Part shown: positions 54,302-63,914 of the stretch, piece after piece
How the letters are laid out: the number at the start of each line of letters is the position of its first letter
Position numbering within the stretch: position 1 is the stretch's first letter
Assembly (NCBI RefSeq): GCF_022581195.2
Contig: NC_061454.1
Location: forward strand, 7,254,001 to 7,318,000
Direction: 5' to 3'
DNA length: 64,000 nt
From: Helicoverpa zea
Taxonomy: Eukaryota; Arthropoda; Insecta; Lepidoptera; Noctuidae
The notes under the pieces: model-generated
Told to the model about the DNA's origin: nothing
Databases searched by the model: none
The model's input: only the letters and a program-made list of their open reading frames with translations
Program-made: the position numbers and the translations under genes

Positions 54302-55675
54302 ATGGATCAAAATAAACCCCCCGATCCCGATCCTCCCGACATCTCTGCATATGCTCCACTTTCCCCCAACTATCCGCTTTCCCAACTCGCTGATGTTGCT
54401 TGCAGCATCGCGGACTCCCAGACCCTATCAACCTCGAATACCAGGAAACGCTCCGGAGATGATGCCAACATTGGCGTGTCAACCCCGCCATCAAAACAAC
54501 AAAGAAACCTAGTTGGCCGCAGCAGGTACTCTGCTACTGATAAGGCACCTTTTATCGTTCATGTCTCTCGATTGGAGCCCCAGCCTAACGCCGGTACCTC
54601 TCTACACCCTGTTACTTTCGGAATATTCCTACAAAAACATAACATTACCAATGTTGTCCGTGATGGTGTTAAAAAAGTTGGTAGGAACCGTGTGTCTGTA
54701 GAGTTTAAATCCCCTCAGGATGCAAACTCATTTATTATCAACAGCATTTTACATAAGAACTGCTATGTTGCCTCTATCCCCACTTTTAATATAACTAGGA
54801 TGGGTGTTGTGACTGGTGTTCCCACAGATTTAAATGAAGAGGAAGCCCAAAAATACTTGCAGGTCCCTTCAGGTTGTGGTGAAATCCTGAAAGTTCGTCG
54901 CATAAGCAGGAAAGTAGTTATTGATGGAGTGACTGTATTCAAGGCAACAGAGACATGTGTACTTACCTTTGATGGCCAAGTATTACCTCAAAGAGTATTT
55001 TGTTGTTACACCTCCCTTCCGGTTCAGCAATATGTTTATCCCACCATCCAGTGCCGTAAGTGCTGCAGGTTTGGTCATGTGGAACTAGTGTGTCGGTCCA
55101 AGCCTCGCTGCAGTAAGTGCGGCCATGATCACCCTGGTGATGGTTGCAGCACTTCTGAGGCGGAGGCATTCTGTGTGCTCTGCTCGGGGAATCATTTTGC
55201 AAATAGCAAATCATGCCCCGAGTTGGGTAGACAGAAGGCCATTAAGACGGTTATGGCTGAGAAGTCCCTTTCATATGCTGAAGCTAGCAAATCTGTCCCA
55301 CTTACTTCTCGCAATTATGCTAATGCTGCAAAAGCTATTCCCGTCCCCACTCAGTCATACCGCAAAACTGTTTTCCTTAAGCCAAAGACCCATGCCCCTC
55401 TATCTCCCTCTTATGATAAAGCTGCCCATCAGCAGATTATTAACTCCCCTGCACCTTCACAGCCTGATGGCTGCGCTCTGAATAACCCATTCATTGATAG
55501 TAATGTTTCCTCAATAATAGATATACTTATTAAACTTCTTTCTACAATTCTATCCACCAATAATACCCAATTACCGTCCAACGTTGCCTACCAACTAACT
55601 AACCTTTTATCAAATATTAGAAATGGCGCCTCGCCAAGTATTCCTTCAATGGAATGTGAGGAGCGTGTGGCATAA
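54302..55675 (+). CDS. LINE ORF1, gag-like nucleic-acid-binding protein (457 aa)
   Basis: ORF1 proteins coat LINE RNA. The N-terminal third is proline/serine-rich. The C-terminal half carries three consecutive zinc knuckles: C-R-K-C-C-R-F-G-H-V-E-L-V-C, then C-S-K-C-G-H-D-H-P-G-D-G-C, then C-V-L-C-S-G-N-H-F-A-N-S-K-S-C. The Met at 54302 is chosen because upstream in-frame residues are hydrophobic leader-like sequence and the frame after 54302 has gag-like composition. An earlier in-frame ATG at 54224 would add 26 residues. ORF1 ends 53 bases inside ORF2, which is in the +1 frame. Confidence 0.82.
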   Translation: MDQNKPPDPDPPDISAYAPLSPNYPLSQLADVACSIADSQTLSTSNTRKRSGDDANIGVSTPPSKQQRNLVGRSRYSATDKAPFIVHVSRLEPQPNAGTSLHPVTFGIFLQKHNITNVVRDGVKKVGRNRVSVEFKSPQDANSFIINSILHKNCYVASIPTFNITRMGVVTGVPTDLNEEEAQKYLQVPSGCGEILKVRRISRKVVIDGVTVFKATETCVLTFDGQVLPQRVFCCYTSLPVQQYVYPTIQCRKCCRFGHVELVCRSKPRCSKCGHDHPGDGCSTSEAEAFCVLCSGNHFANSKSCPELGRQKAIKTVMAEKSLSYAEASKSVPLTSRNYANAAKAIPVPTQSYRKTVFLKPKTHAPLSPSYDKAAHQQIINSPAPSQPDGCALNNPFIDSNVSSIIDILIKLLSTILSTNNTQLPSNVAYQLTNLLSNIRNGASPSIPSMECEERVA

Positions 55676-58600
55676 AAAGCACGACCTCATATTCCTCCTC
55701 AATAAATTCAAGCCTCTGGCTTGCTCTGTAGCTGAGACTTGGCTCACCCCGAGTCTCAGTTTTAATATACCACTATTTAATATTCTCAGATGTGACAGAT
55801 CTGATGGCTATGGAGGGTCGGCTCTCCTTGTTAATAATCGTGTCCCCCTCTCCACCTTGACTCTTCCGGTTCTGGATGGTGATATGAATATAGTTGCGTG
55901 TAGAATTGAGGGTATCACTGTTTTATCCGTGTATATTTCCCATCCTCAGCGTAGGTTTTTAACCACCATTAGGGACATTTTGAATAACATAGTGGGACCT
56001 GTGCTCGTCATGGGTGACTTCAACTGTCACCACTTTAGATGGGGTTCCAATCGTTGTGATTCGTTTGGGGAAGGTTTAGTAGAAATCTTGGATGATTTTG
56101 ACCTTTGCATCTTAAATGATGGTAGCCCTACTCGTAGATCCCTTCCAGGACAGCAAAAGAGTTGTGTAGACCTCACATTCTGTTCAGTAGAGTTGGCGGC
56201 ATCAATTCATTGGGAATGTACTACTCTGACGCATGGTAGCGACCATTACCCCATTGTTGTAACTTTAATTAATAAAACCTTTTTAGAGAAAACGTCTCCT
56301 CCACTATTGAAGTACAACTTGTCCAAACCTGATTGGTCGAGGTTTGCATCTTTACTGGAGGAGAAAATTAGTATGCTTCCAAATTTAACTTCAAGTTTTC
56401 AAGATTCTTCTGGTCACTGCCATGCTAAGAGCTGCTACGATGGCTTTATCTCGGCCATTACCTCAAGCGCAGACTCTACCTTTCCGTTGCGCAACTGTGC
56501 CAGAAATAAAATCCCGTCACCCCCGTGGTGGGATCAAGAATGCACATCGGTTATTAAAGAAAGAAAAGAGGCCGAAAAACAGTACAATGATGCGATGAAT
56601 AGCGACAATCTTATACGGTACAGACGAGTGTTAGCTCAATCTCGGCGGCTTCTTCGCAAGAAGAAACGCCGCGGTTGGGTTAAGTTTTGCACTTCTCTAT
56701 CCCCTTCCACTCCCATTTCAGCAGTTTGGAAGAGCATTAATCGTTTCAGGCGAGGCTGCTCCCCATCTATCTCTTCCCCTATCTCGAGAGAAACTGCTGA
56801 ATCCTTTTTTGACAAAATAGCTCCAGCCTATGTTCCTTCTTCCTCAGAACTTCTGCTCCCGCCTGTAAATATTGTGGATGATCCTATGAATGAACCATTT
56901 TCGTTAGAGGAACTTGATACGGTATTACGTCATGTTAGGGATTCCGCCCCAGGCATAGACGGCATACCGTACTCATTTGCAGTTCATTTTGGTTTTGAAG
57001 CAAAAAAATATTTTTTAGGAATAATAAATTATTGCTATCAATTTGGTTGGGTTCCTGAACAGTGGAAAGCTCAGATAGTAATTCCCCTTTTGAAGCCCGG
57101 CAAGACTGCTGATGATCCGAATGGCCTTAGACCAATTGCTTTGTCCTCAGTGTTGGCCAAGATATTGGAACATTTAATTAAAAATAGACTTGAGTGGTTG
57201 GTGGAGTCTAGGGATCTACTGCCGAGTAGTCAGTTTGGCTTTAGAAAGGGGCTTAGCACCATGGACAGTGTGGCAATTTTGGTTACTGATATCCGTACAG
57301 CCTTTTCCAAAAATGAATCCGCTGTAGCCACTTTCCTTGACATCTCTTCCGCATACGACAGCGTCCTTCTTCCAGTTCTCAGGCAAAAATTGCAACAGCT
57401 GAGGATTCCGGGTAAGATGGTACAATGTATATGCGCACTTCTCATGTCTCGCTCTTTGATGCTCAGAGTGCAGGGGGAGGTATTTGAGGTGAGACAGACG
57501 TGGAAGGGCCTTCCCCAAGGCTCAGTTCTAAGCCCCCTACTATACAACCTGTATACAGCAGACATTGGCTCCTGCCTTAATGCTGACTGCCACCTTTTAC
57601 AATACGCTGACGATCTAGTGTTGTATGTAGTTAATCCATCTATTACGGACGCTGCCTCATCTCTCTGTCTCTCCCTGGACTCTCTGCACACATGGCTTTT
57701 GGACCATGGTCTCTCGTTATCCGCCCCAAAAAGCTCGGTAGTGATTTTTTCCCGAAAACGACTGATCCCTCAGGTCTCAGTTAACATTCAAGGACAAGAT
57801 ATTCCCATAGGTAACAAATCAAAATTTTTAGGCGTTTTCTTAGACTCAAAATTATCCGGGATTCACCACTTTAATTATTTGATCAAAAGATGCGAAAGAG
57901 CAATCTCCATCCTAAAAGCTCTCGCTGGTGTCTGGTGGGGGGCCCATCCCTTCACTATGAAACTGGTCTACAATGCCTTAGTCCGCAGTATCCTGGACTA
58001 TGGGTCACACTTGGTGATTCCAAGCAACAAAGGTGCCTTGGCCGGTTTAGATAGGATTCAGTCTCAATGCCTTCGAATCATCTCAGGTTGCATGAAGTCG
58101 TCGCCTATTAACGCCTTGCAGGTCGAATGCGCTGAACCTCCTTTAGCCCTGAGACGTCAGTACCTCGCTTCCCGTTTCCTATCCAGGGTTATTCCCAAGT
58201 CATCTCACCCCCTCATCCCAAAACTCAGAGAGCTTGACACTCTTTGTCACAGCTCCAAATATTGGGAACACAAAGAAATCCCCCTATTCCTAAAAGCATA
58301 TCGGTTTTTTCAAAATTTAGAATCCCCCATTGCTCCACATCCCAGACTTCCTTTATTTAATTACCCTTATGAAGTACTTTGCTTCACCCCTAAAATATTC
58401 TATAACATTGGCATATCCAAAAACTCCCCATCTGCAAATTCGGCCTTTAATGCGGTTTTGGGTGAACGATGGATTGGGTTTCAAAAGTTCTTCACGGATG
58501 CTTCCAAATCAAATGGTGGCTGTACTGGAGCCGCGGTTTACTATCAGAACTCTAAAATAATTTTGAAATTCAGATGTCCGAAGGAGTCTTCAGTATTTAC

Positions 58601-59357
58601 AGGCGAGTGTGTGGCACTATTGGAAGCTTGTCGTTTTATAGAGTCCCATGAGATTAGCTGTGGAGTTATCTTTACTGACTCCCTTAGCTGTCTCCAAGCC
58701 ATATCCCAGAATCCCTTTAGAACTAAACTCCATTGTCCTATTGTCCTGGATATTAAAAAGTCCCTTTTCTCCTGCACTAGGCAAGAGAAAGAAGTACACT
58801 TAGTCTGGATCCCTAGCCACTGCGGTATAGCGGGCAATGAATGTGCCGATGCATTGGCCAAAGATGCGTGTTCATCTGAGTCCGCTGATCTTGCACACTT
58901 CTCCCTTCAAGGGCATGACCTGCTAAACCTCCCTAAATTGAGTCTTGAGACCTCGTGGCAGGAATGGTGGAACATCTCAGGCAAAAGGAAGGGTAGCTCT
59001 TATTTCGCCATTCAACCGGTTGTAAAACCAAAACCGTGGTTTTCAAATTTCAAAAGATACCCTAAACGGGTAATTTCAGTCATGTGCAGAATTCGGTTAG
59101 GTCACTGCTGTACACCGGTCTTTCTGCGCAAAATTCGGGTGCAGGATTCATCCCTCTGCGAGTGTGGACTGGATGAAGGTACCCTGGACCATATATTTTT
59201 TGACTGTCCTATCAACTCATCCTTTGATTTATATGGTCGTCTCCAAAAACTTAAAATTCCTCTCCCGACTAACTTCCGTTCCCTCCTATCCCACTCCTGT
59301 CCAGAACTGCTCCAGATGCTGTTGATGTTCATTAATCAAAACAATATTAAATTATAA
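55623..59357 (+). CDS. LINE ORF2: endonuclease, reverse transcriptase, RNase H (1244 aa)
   Basis: This is one uninterrupted frame. The endonuclease (about 1-225) shows Q-W-N-V-R-S, V-A-E-T-W-L, M-G-D-F-N-C-H-H and G-S-D-H-Y-P. The reverse transcriptase shows S-A-P-G-I-D-G-I-P, F-L-D-I-S-S-A-Y-D, G-L-P-Q-G-S-V-L-S-P and Q-Y-A-D-D at about 660-664. RNase H (about 955-1085) has F-T-D-A-S-K, a conserved E in F-T-G-E-C-V-A-L, F-T-D-S-L-S and W-I-P-S-H-C-G-I-x-G-N-E-x-A-D. The C-terminus has a C-x-C...H...C knuckle. All catalytic residues that I can identify are intact. The start overlaps the ORF1 end by 53 bases, compatible with reinitiation. Confidence 0.9.
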   Translation: MAPRQVFLQWNVRSVWHKKHDLIFLLNKFKPLACSVAETWLTPSLSFNIPLFNILRCDRSDGYGGSALLVNNRVPLSTLTLPVLDGDMNIVACRIEGITVLSVYISHPQRRFLTTIRDILNNIVGPVLVMGDFNCHHFRWGSNRCDSFGEGLVEILDDFDLCILNDGSPTRRSLPGQQKSCVDLTFCSVELAASIHWECTTLTHGSDHYPIVVTLINKTFLEKTSPPLLKYNLSKPDWSRFASLLEEKISMLPNLTSSFQDSSGHCHAKSCYDGFISAITSSADSTFPLRNCARNKIPSPPWWDQECTSVIKERKEAEKQYNDAMNSDNLIRYRRVLAQSRRLLRKKKRRGWVKFCTSLSPSTPISAVWKSINRFRRGCSPSISSPISRETAESFFDKIAPAYVPSSSELLLPPVNIVDDPMNEPFSLEELDTVLRHVRDSAPGIDGIPYSFAVHFGFEAKKYFLGIINYCYQFGWVPEQWKAQIVIPLLKPGKTADDPNGLRPIALSSVLAKILEHLIKNRLEWLVESRDLLPSSQFGFRKGLSTMDSVAILVTDIRTAFSKNESAVATFLDISSAYDSVLLPVLRQKLQQLRIPGKMVQCICALLMSRSLMLRVQGEVFEVRQTWKGLPQGSVLSPLLYNLYTADIGSCLNADCHLLQYADDLVLYVVNPSITDAASSLCLSLDSLHTWLLDHGLSLSAPKSSVVIFSRKRLIPQVSVNIQGQDIPIGNKSKFLGVFLDSKLSGIHHFNYLIKRCERAISILKALAGVWWGAHPFTMKLVYNALVRSILDYGSHLVIPSNKGALAGLDRIQSQCLRIISGCMKSSPINALQVECAEPPLALRRQYLASRFLSRVIPKSSHPLIPKLRELDTLCHSSKYWEHKEIPLFLKAYRFFQNLESPIAPHPRLPLFNYPYEVLCFTPKIFYNIGISKNSPSANSAFNAVLGERWIGFQKFFTDASKSNGGCTGAAVYYQNSKIILKFRCPKESSVFTGECVALLEACRFIESHEISCGVIFTDSLSCLQAISQNPFRTKLHCPIVLDIKKSLFSCTRQEKEVHLVWIPSHCGIAGNECADALAKDACSSESADLAHFSLQGHDLLNLPKLSLETSWQEWWNISGKRKGSSYFAIQPVVKPKPWFSNFKRYPKRVISVMCRIRLGHCCTPVFLRKIRVQDSSLCECGLDEGTLDHIFFDCPINSSFDLYGRLQKLKIPLPTNFRSLLSHSCPELLQMLLMFINQNNIKL

Positions 59358-59359
59358 AT

Positions 59360-59381
59360 TGTGGCCTATATTTAGGCCACA
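59360..59381 (+). other. Stem-loop at the start of the LINE 3' UTR
   Basis: TGTGGCCTA and TAGGCCACA form a perfect 9-bp stem with a 4-base loop, starting three bases after the ORF2 stop. LINE 3' hairpins can be recognised by the element's own RT. That role here is inference. Confidence 0.5.
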
Positions 59382-59677
59382 GTTTGTATGGTTGTGGTAT
59401 ATATTATATGTTATGTGTTACTAACATTTTGTTGTTGTTTTTATATATGTAAATATATTTCTGTTTGTTTCAGTGCCGTCCTACTAACACATTAAGTTAC
59501 ACAAGATCGGCCACAGCACCATCTTAAATCAATATATATATATTTTTAAATTTATTTTAATTAAAAGCACTTCTTGCTTCTCATCCCACTTGTCATTGGC
59601 AGAATCGTCGAAATTGACATCGACACGGATTGCCATATACAAAAATAGAATAGAATAGAATCCATACAAATAATTTA

Positions 59678-59790
59678 CCCGCTATGTCGTCTGCTGACAT
59701 TTCGTTGACGTATTGTGACATGTAGTCATCCTCATTGATGTTAATTGCAGAAGTGTCGCTCGTATTTTGCCTACATTTTTCATTACTCAA
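59678..59790 (-). other. Candidate first coding exon of an unidentified minus-strand gene
   Basis: On the minus strand an ATG at 59790 opens about 38 codons of acidic, polar sequence (N-E-D-D-Y-M-S-Q-Y-V-N-E-M-S-A-D-D-I-A-G) followed by GGTAAAT, a plausible 5' splice site. The E-D-D-Y-M-S motif recalls the N-terminus of GPATCH11-type proteins, but this is weak. No downstream exon was found before MPHOSPH6. The full-length LINE sits directly downstream, so the gene may be disrupted. Confidence 0.3.
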
Positions 59791-59965
59791 AAAGTTTATA
59801 TCTAAGTGAATTCAAAATCATGTAATATATCAAAAAGTTTATTTATATCTAATTGAATGCAAAATCATGTAATATATTAAAACCAGGAATTTATTTTTAG
59901 GGTTTTTAATATTAATTACGATGTTTTTTTTCTTAAGAGGGCTATCACAAATTTTCGCGAATTTA

Positions 59966-60105
59966 ATAGATAGATAGATAGATATATTCTTTATTATGCA
60001 CACCAATTAAAAAAAAACAACAAGAACAAACAAAAATTTTGAAGTCGGTGACACAATGGGCGGTCTTATCGCTAAAAGCGATCTCTTACAGACAACCTTG
60101 ATTTT
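59966..60105 (-). mobile_element. 3' fragment of a LINE in reverse orientation with (TCTA)n tail
   Basis: The plus strand shows four TAGA units followed by 'tattctttattatgcacacc' and 'gcgatctcttacagacaacc'. In reverse complement this is a 3' UTR style that I recognise from lepidopteran LINEs: '...taagagatcgc...aataaagaata' then (TCTA)n. Confidence 0.5.
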
Positions 60106-60527
60106 TTAATTATTTTTTCTTGAAAGTAAGAACATACCATGACAAAGTAAAGTCTGTTTTCATTGATATTTTACCTACTGCTAGTTTTATGGCACATCTG
60201 TTTCTGCACGATTTTCTTAATCCATAATTCAAGATGGCGGGCGGGAACAAATTAATGCATATTTGTAAAATTGAATTGTAAATGAAAAGTATGATATACA
60301 AGCGTTGTAATAGCATGAACAGCGTGTAATTTTACTAACTTGACTCTCGAATAGTTTATATGTGTAAGTTTATACCTTGATATGTATTTTCTATTTTATA
60401 ATTGTAGTTTCATAGACATCCATCTGACGCAGGTGTCAAAATCGCTCTGATTTGCCATTTTGGGCACTGCATAGTCTGCAGTGCAGTTCAGTGTGGTAAG
60501 CTTTTTGTTCGGAACGTTCTATCTATA

Positions 60528-61489
60528 ACTTCGGCCGTTCAGAGAATGCGTTCCTGACACCTATCAGTTAGTCACGACTAGTGATGGGCACAACATAACA
60601 CTGAGTTCGTTACCGTTCCTTCAAAATGAACCGCCGCATTATTTTAAGATTATTTTCGTTTTAAATTGGCGGAATCATTTGTTTTATATTTTAGTTATTT
60701 AAGTGGAAACCAAAAAAAGGTAATATTCATATAATAAAATTGTTTTATTTATTCTTTGTTACAAGTACATTGAATTGAATGTGCGAACAGAATATTAATC
60801 AGACTCCGATTTGCTTGAGGAGGTGGTGTCTTCATCATCATCTTCGCCTACATGTATAATTATATTATTATCAATAACAGAATCAATCCTGATATCTCGG
60901 TCTAACAAAAGCCGGGTAATCAAATAAAAACAGATCGAAAACACTTGAAAAACGTGGTCTATGCGCACGAAACGACAACGGACGACTGTTTTAGCGTCAC
61001 AAAATGGCGGCCCATAACGCCATTTGGGGTTACCATTTTTAATCTAAGTATAAAAATGCGGTTTGGTCATAGTTTTATTTTTATATTTCATAAACGTTAT
61101 AATTAAGTCTTATAGTCCATTATTTTCCAATTCTTAAAAAGAAAATCAAAACGTATTATTTTATATTATAACTGTATAAGAACAGATTACGATACTTGCC
61201 TGTTATTTTTAGCACAGCACTACAAAATATAAACCGCTGACATAACCTTGTAATAGCGCAGTATAGATTTAGAAAAATATTGTTTACCAAGTTATTTGAC
61301 ACTCAGTTTGGCACAAAATTATAACATTCATTGATTATTGATATAATAATGTTGTTTTAATGCTCCTCAATTGTTAAAACGGTAAACAACCAGCAAAAAT
61401 ATTTTTATCGTAACTGCAACGCCATTGCAAAGTTACGTCGTCAGTTCAATCGCGACGTGTCAGGAACGCATTCTCTGAATGGCCGAACT
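60528..61489. mobile_element. DNA transposon remnant with about 33-bp inverted termini, upstream of NOL10
   Basis: The left end ACTTCGGCCGTTCAGAGAAT and the reverse-complemented right end AGTTCGGCCATTCAGAGAAT continue together through 'GCGTTCCTGACAC', giving inverted repeats with two mismatches. ATA flanks both sides (60525-60527 and 61490-61492), a possible 3-bp duplication. A minus-strand transposase-like tail ORF lies inside. The superfamily is uncertain. The element ends 155 bases before the NOL10 start codon. Confidence 0.65.
60795..60950 (-). pseudogene. C-terminal tail of a transposase-like ORF inside the 60.5-61.5 kb element
   Basis: The minus-strand frame reads hydrophobic F-Y-L-I-T-R-L-L-L-D, then R-I-D-S-V-I-D-N-N-I-I-I, then an acidic/serine-rich end (G-E-D-D-D-E-D-T-T-S-S-S-K-S-E-S-D) and a stop. 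It lies between the inverted termini, so it is probably the end of the parent element's transposase. No catalytic motif remains. Confidence 0.35.
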
Positions 61490-61643
61490 ATAGTACGTAG
61501 TACATATATATCGATGTTACATGTATGTCACTGATGTCATCTGTCATGACAAAAGTCAAAACAAAGAAGCATGTTTTTAAGAAATATTGTTGAATAACAG
61601 GCCAGAGAATTGTGATTTATCCAGAAAACTATATGCGATCACT

Positions 61644-63914
61644 ATGCAGTTGTCTGAAATAGATAACGTTAAGATCTACAATCTCAGCGTTGGAAAATCT
61701 TTACCCGATGTGAGTATTTTTATTCTGAATAACCTCAACTACATTATATTAATCTCTGAAATTATTATATTTTTAATAACGTTTGTTATTTCTTATTTAA
61801 AGTGGCTAACAGAAAGAAAGAAACGCGCACTATTGAAAAAAAATGTTGACCTGAGGCGAAGAATTGAATTGATTCAAGAGTTTGATATGCCAGGTGTAAG
61901 CACCAGCTTACGGGTATCTAAGGATGGGCAATACATAATGGCTGCAGGCATCTATAAACCAAGGATCAAATGTTACGATGTCAATAATTTGTCCCTAAAG
62001 TTTGAACGGTGTCTAGACTCTGAAGTAGTAACTTTCGAAATATTGAGTGAAGATTACTCAAAGGTTTGAAACAGTTGTAAATGTTGTAATTATACCTTTT
62101 TTAAAAGTATAAAGCGGTTTGACAATATCAAAAGGGATTTAAAAATAATTTATGTACATTTTCAGATTGTGTTTTTACAATGTGATCGTTATGTTGAATT
62201 CCATGTGGGCCATGGACGTCATTATCGCTTACGAGTACCCCGGTTCGGAAGAGACATTGCATACCATCGGCCATCATGCGATCTTTTCGTAGTTGGTGCC
62301 TCATCAGTATGTAAACAAGTTATTAGCTATTGCTTAAATGATAACTATTTGCACTGTATTCAAATGCTTTCTCTTTTCAGGAAGTGTACAGATTAAATTT
62401 AGAAATAGGGCAGTTTTTGGCACCATATGTCACAAAAGCAACTGAAATAAATTGCTGTGCAGTCAATGAAGAACATGGATTATTAATGCTTGGAACAGAA
62501 TCTGGCCATGTGGAGGCATGGGATCCTCGGACCAAGGCTAGACAGGGAATACTAGATTGTGCAATGCACTGTACAGATTCAGAATACAGGTGGATAATAA
62601 TAATCTGTGAAATATTAAAAGAATATTGTTAACTCGGTAACAAATTAATTTTTATTATAATTCATTTTTTATTAACTTACAGGAATGACAAATTGCCTGC
62701 TATAACAGCTGCAAAGTTTGATGGTCCCCTCAGGATGGGTGTAGGCACATCTACAGGCCATGTGCTGTTGTATGATATCAGATCAAGCAAACCTCTTCTT
62801 GTTAAAGACCACATGAATGAAATGCCAATCAAGAAATTAGAATTTCATAAATCAATGAATTATGTATATTCCATGGACTCTACTGTTGTGAAGATATGGG
62901 ATAAAAATACAGTATGTTTATCAATACCATAGAAAATGTTGTATTCAAATGAAATGTTTGTATAATTTTATTAATTTTAACTATTATTTTAGGGCAAACA
63001 ATACACAAGTATTGAATCATCAGTTGATTTCAATGATTTATGTGTTATACCAAACACAGGACTAAATATGATGGCTGTTGAGGACCAAAAAATGCAAATA
63101 TATTATATTCCTTCTCTAGGTATGTGCACTAAGAAAGTAACATTAAAGAATAATTAATCAGTATTTTGTTTAAAATGAAACTGCAAAGTGAAATACACTT
63201 CATTTATGCTTACCTTATGACGATAATTCTTTTCCCAGGTCCTGCTCCCAGATGGTGTGCTTTCTTAGATAACTTGACTGAGGAATTGGAGAGCTCAGCA
63301 TCACAAACAGTCTATGATGATTACAAATTCATCACTAAACAAGAATTAGAATCATTAGGCCTAGACCATTTACTAGGAACAAATCTATTAAGAGCATACA
63401 TGCATGGGTAAGTACTATTCGATTTAAATATTGTTATTTACAGAATGTTACTGATCTTACTAAGCTATTTTCAATTACAGATACTTTGTAGATGTCAGAT
63501 TATACAAGAGAGCGAAATCTATTGCGGATCCATTTGCGTTCGAACAGTATAAGAAACGTAAGATAAGAGAAAAGATTGAACAAGAGAGGCCATCCAGATT
63601 AAAAGTTGAAGATAACTTACCCAAAGTTAACAGGGATTTGGCTTCCAAACTTATGGAAGATGGCGGGAAGAAGAAGAAGCAATCTGCTAATCTTCTTAAA
63701 GATGACCGTTTCAAGGTGGGCATCGCTTTTAATAAATAATTTTATCAATCATGATTATTCTTTGCCACTAAAACATTTATTTTATTTATAGGCATTGTTT
63801 GAAAACCCTGACTTTGAGGTGGACAGAGCAGCTGAAGAATATCGCTTACTCAATCCAGTTTTGTCTAGGCTAGATAAAAACAAGGAAAAGAAAGTGGAAA
63901 CTGAATCTATGCAG
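61644..63914 (+). CDS. NOL10: Nucleolar protein 10 (NOL10/Enp2), partial, runs off the window
   Basis: Exons in the window: 61644-61709, 61803-62063, 62166-62306, 62381-62589, 62683-62911, 62993-63119, 63239-63407, 63481-63715 and 63792-63914. These are in frame and give 520 aa, about three quarters of the human length (688). NOL10 is the WD40 protein of the SSU processome (yeast Enp2) needed for 18S rRNA maturation in the nucleolus. Signatures are V-G-K-S-L-P-D-W-L-T-E-R-K-K-R, V-S-K-D-G-Q-Y-I, C-Y-D-V-N-N-L-S-L-K-F-E-R-C-L-D-S-E-V-V-T-F, V-G-A-S-S-E-V-Y-R-L-N-L-E, A-W-D-P-R-T, G-P-A-P-R-W-C-A-F-L-D-N-L-T-E-E-L-E, A-Y-M-H-G-Y-F, and then the basic NUC153-type region (D-D-R-F-K-A-L-F-E-N-P-D-F). 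The start ATG at 61644 matches the conserved M-Q-x-S start. The 3' end is missing. Confidence 0.94.

Larger units (their letters stand above)
54128..59659 (+). mobile_element. Full-length I-clade-like LINE with perfect 12-bp target duplication
   Basis: The element begins at GGTCGGATTCTCGCC, encodes two overlapping ORFs and ends in (TAGAA)n. ATCCATACAAAT occurs exactly at both borders (54116-54127 and 59660-59671), so the 5.53-kb unit is one complete insertion. The 5' leader is about 174 bases and the 3' UTR about 300 bases. The RNase H domain in ORF2 and the gag-type ORF1 place it in the I superfamily; the exact clade needs phylogeny. Both frames are open, which suggests a recent and possibly active copy. 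Confidence 0.9.

Noticed and set aside
57230..57691. 153-aa minus-strand ORF
   Set aside because: It is a shadow of the LINE ORF2 reverse transcriptase frame.
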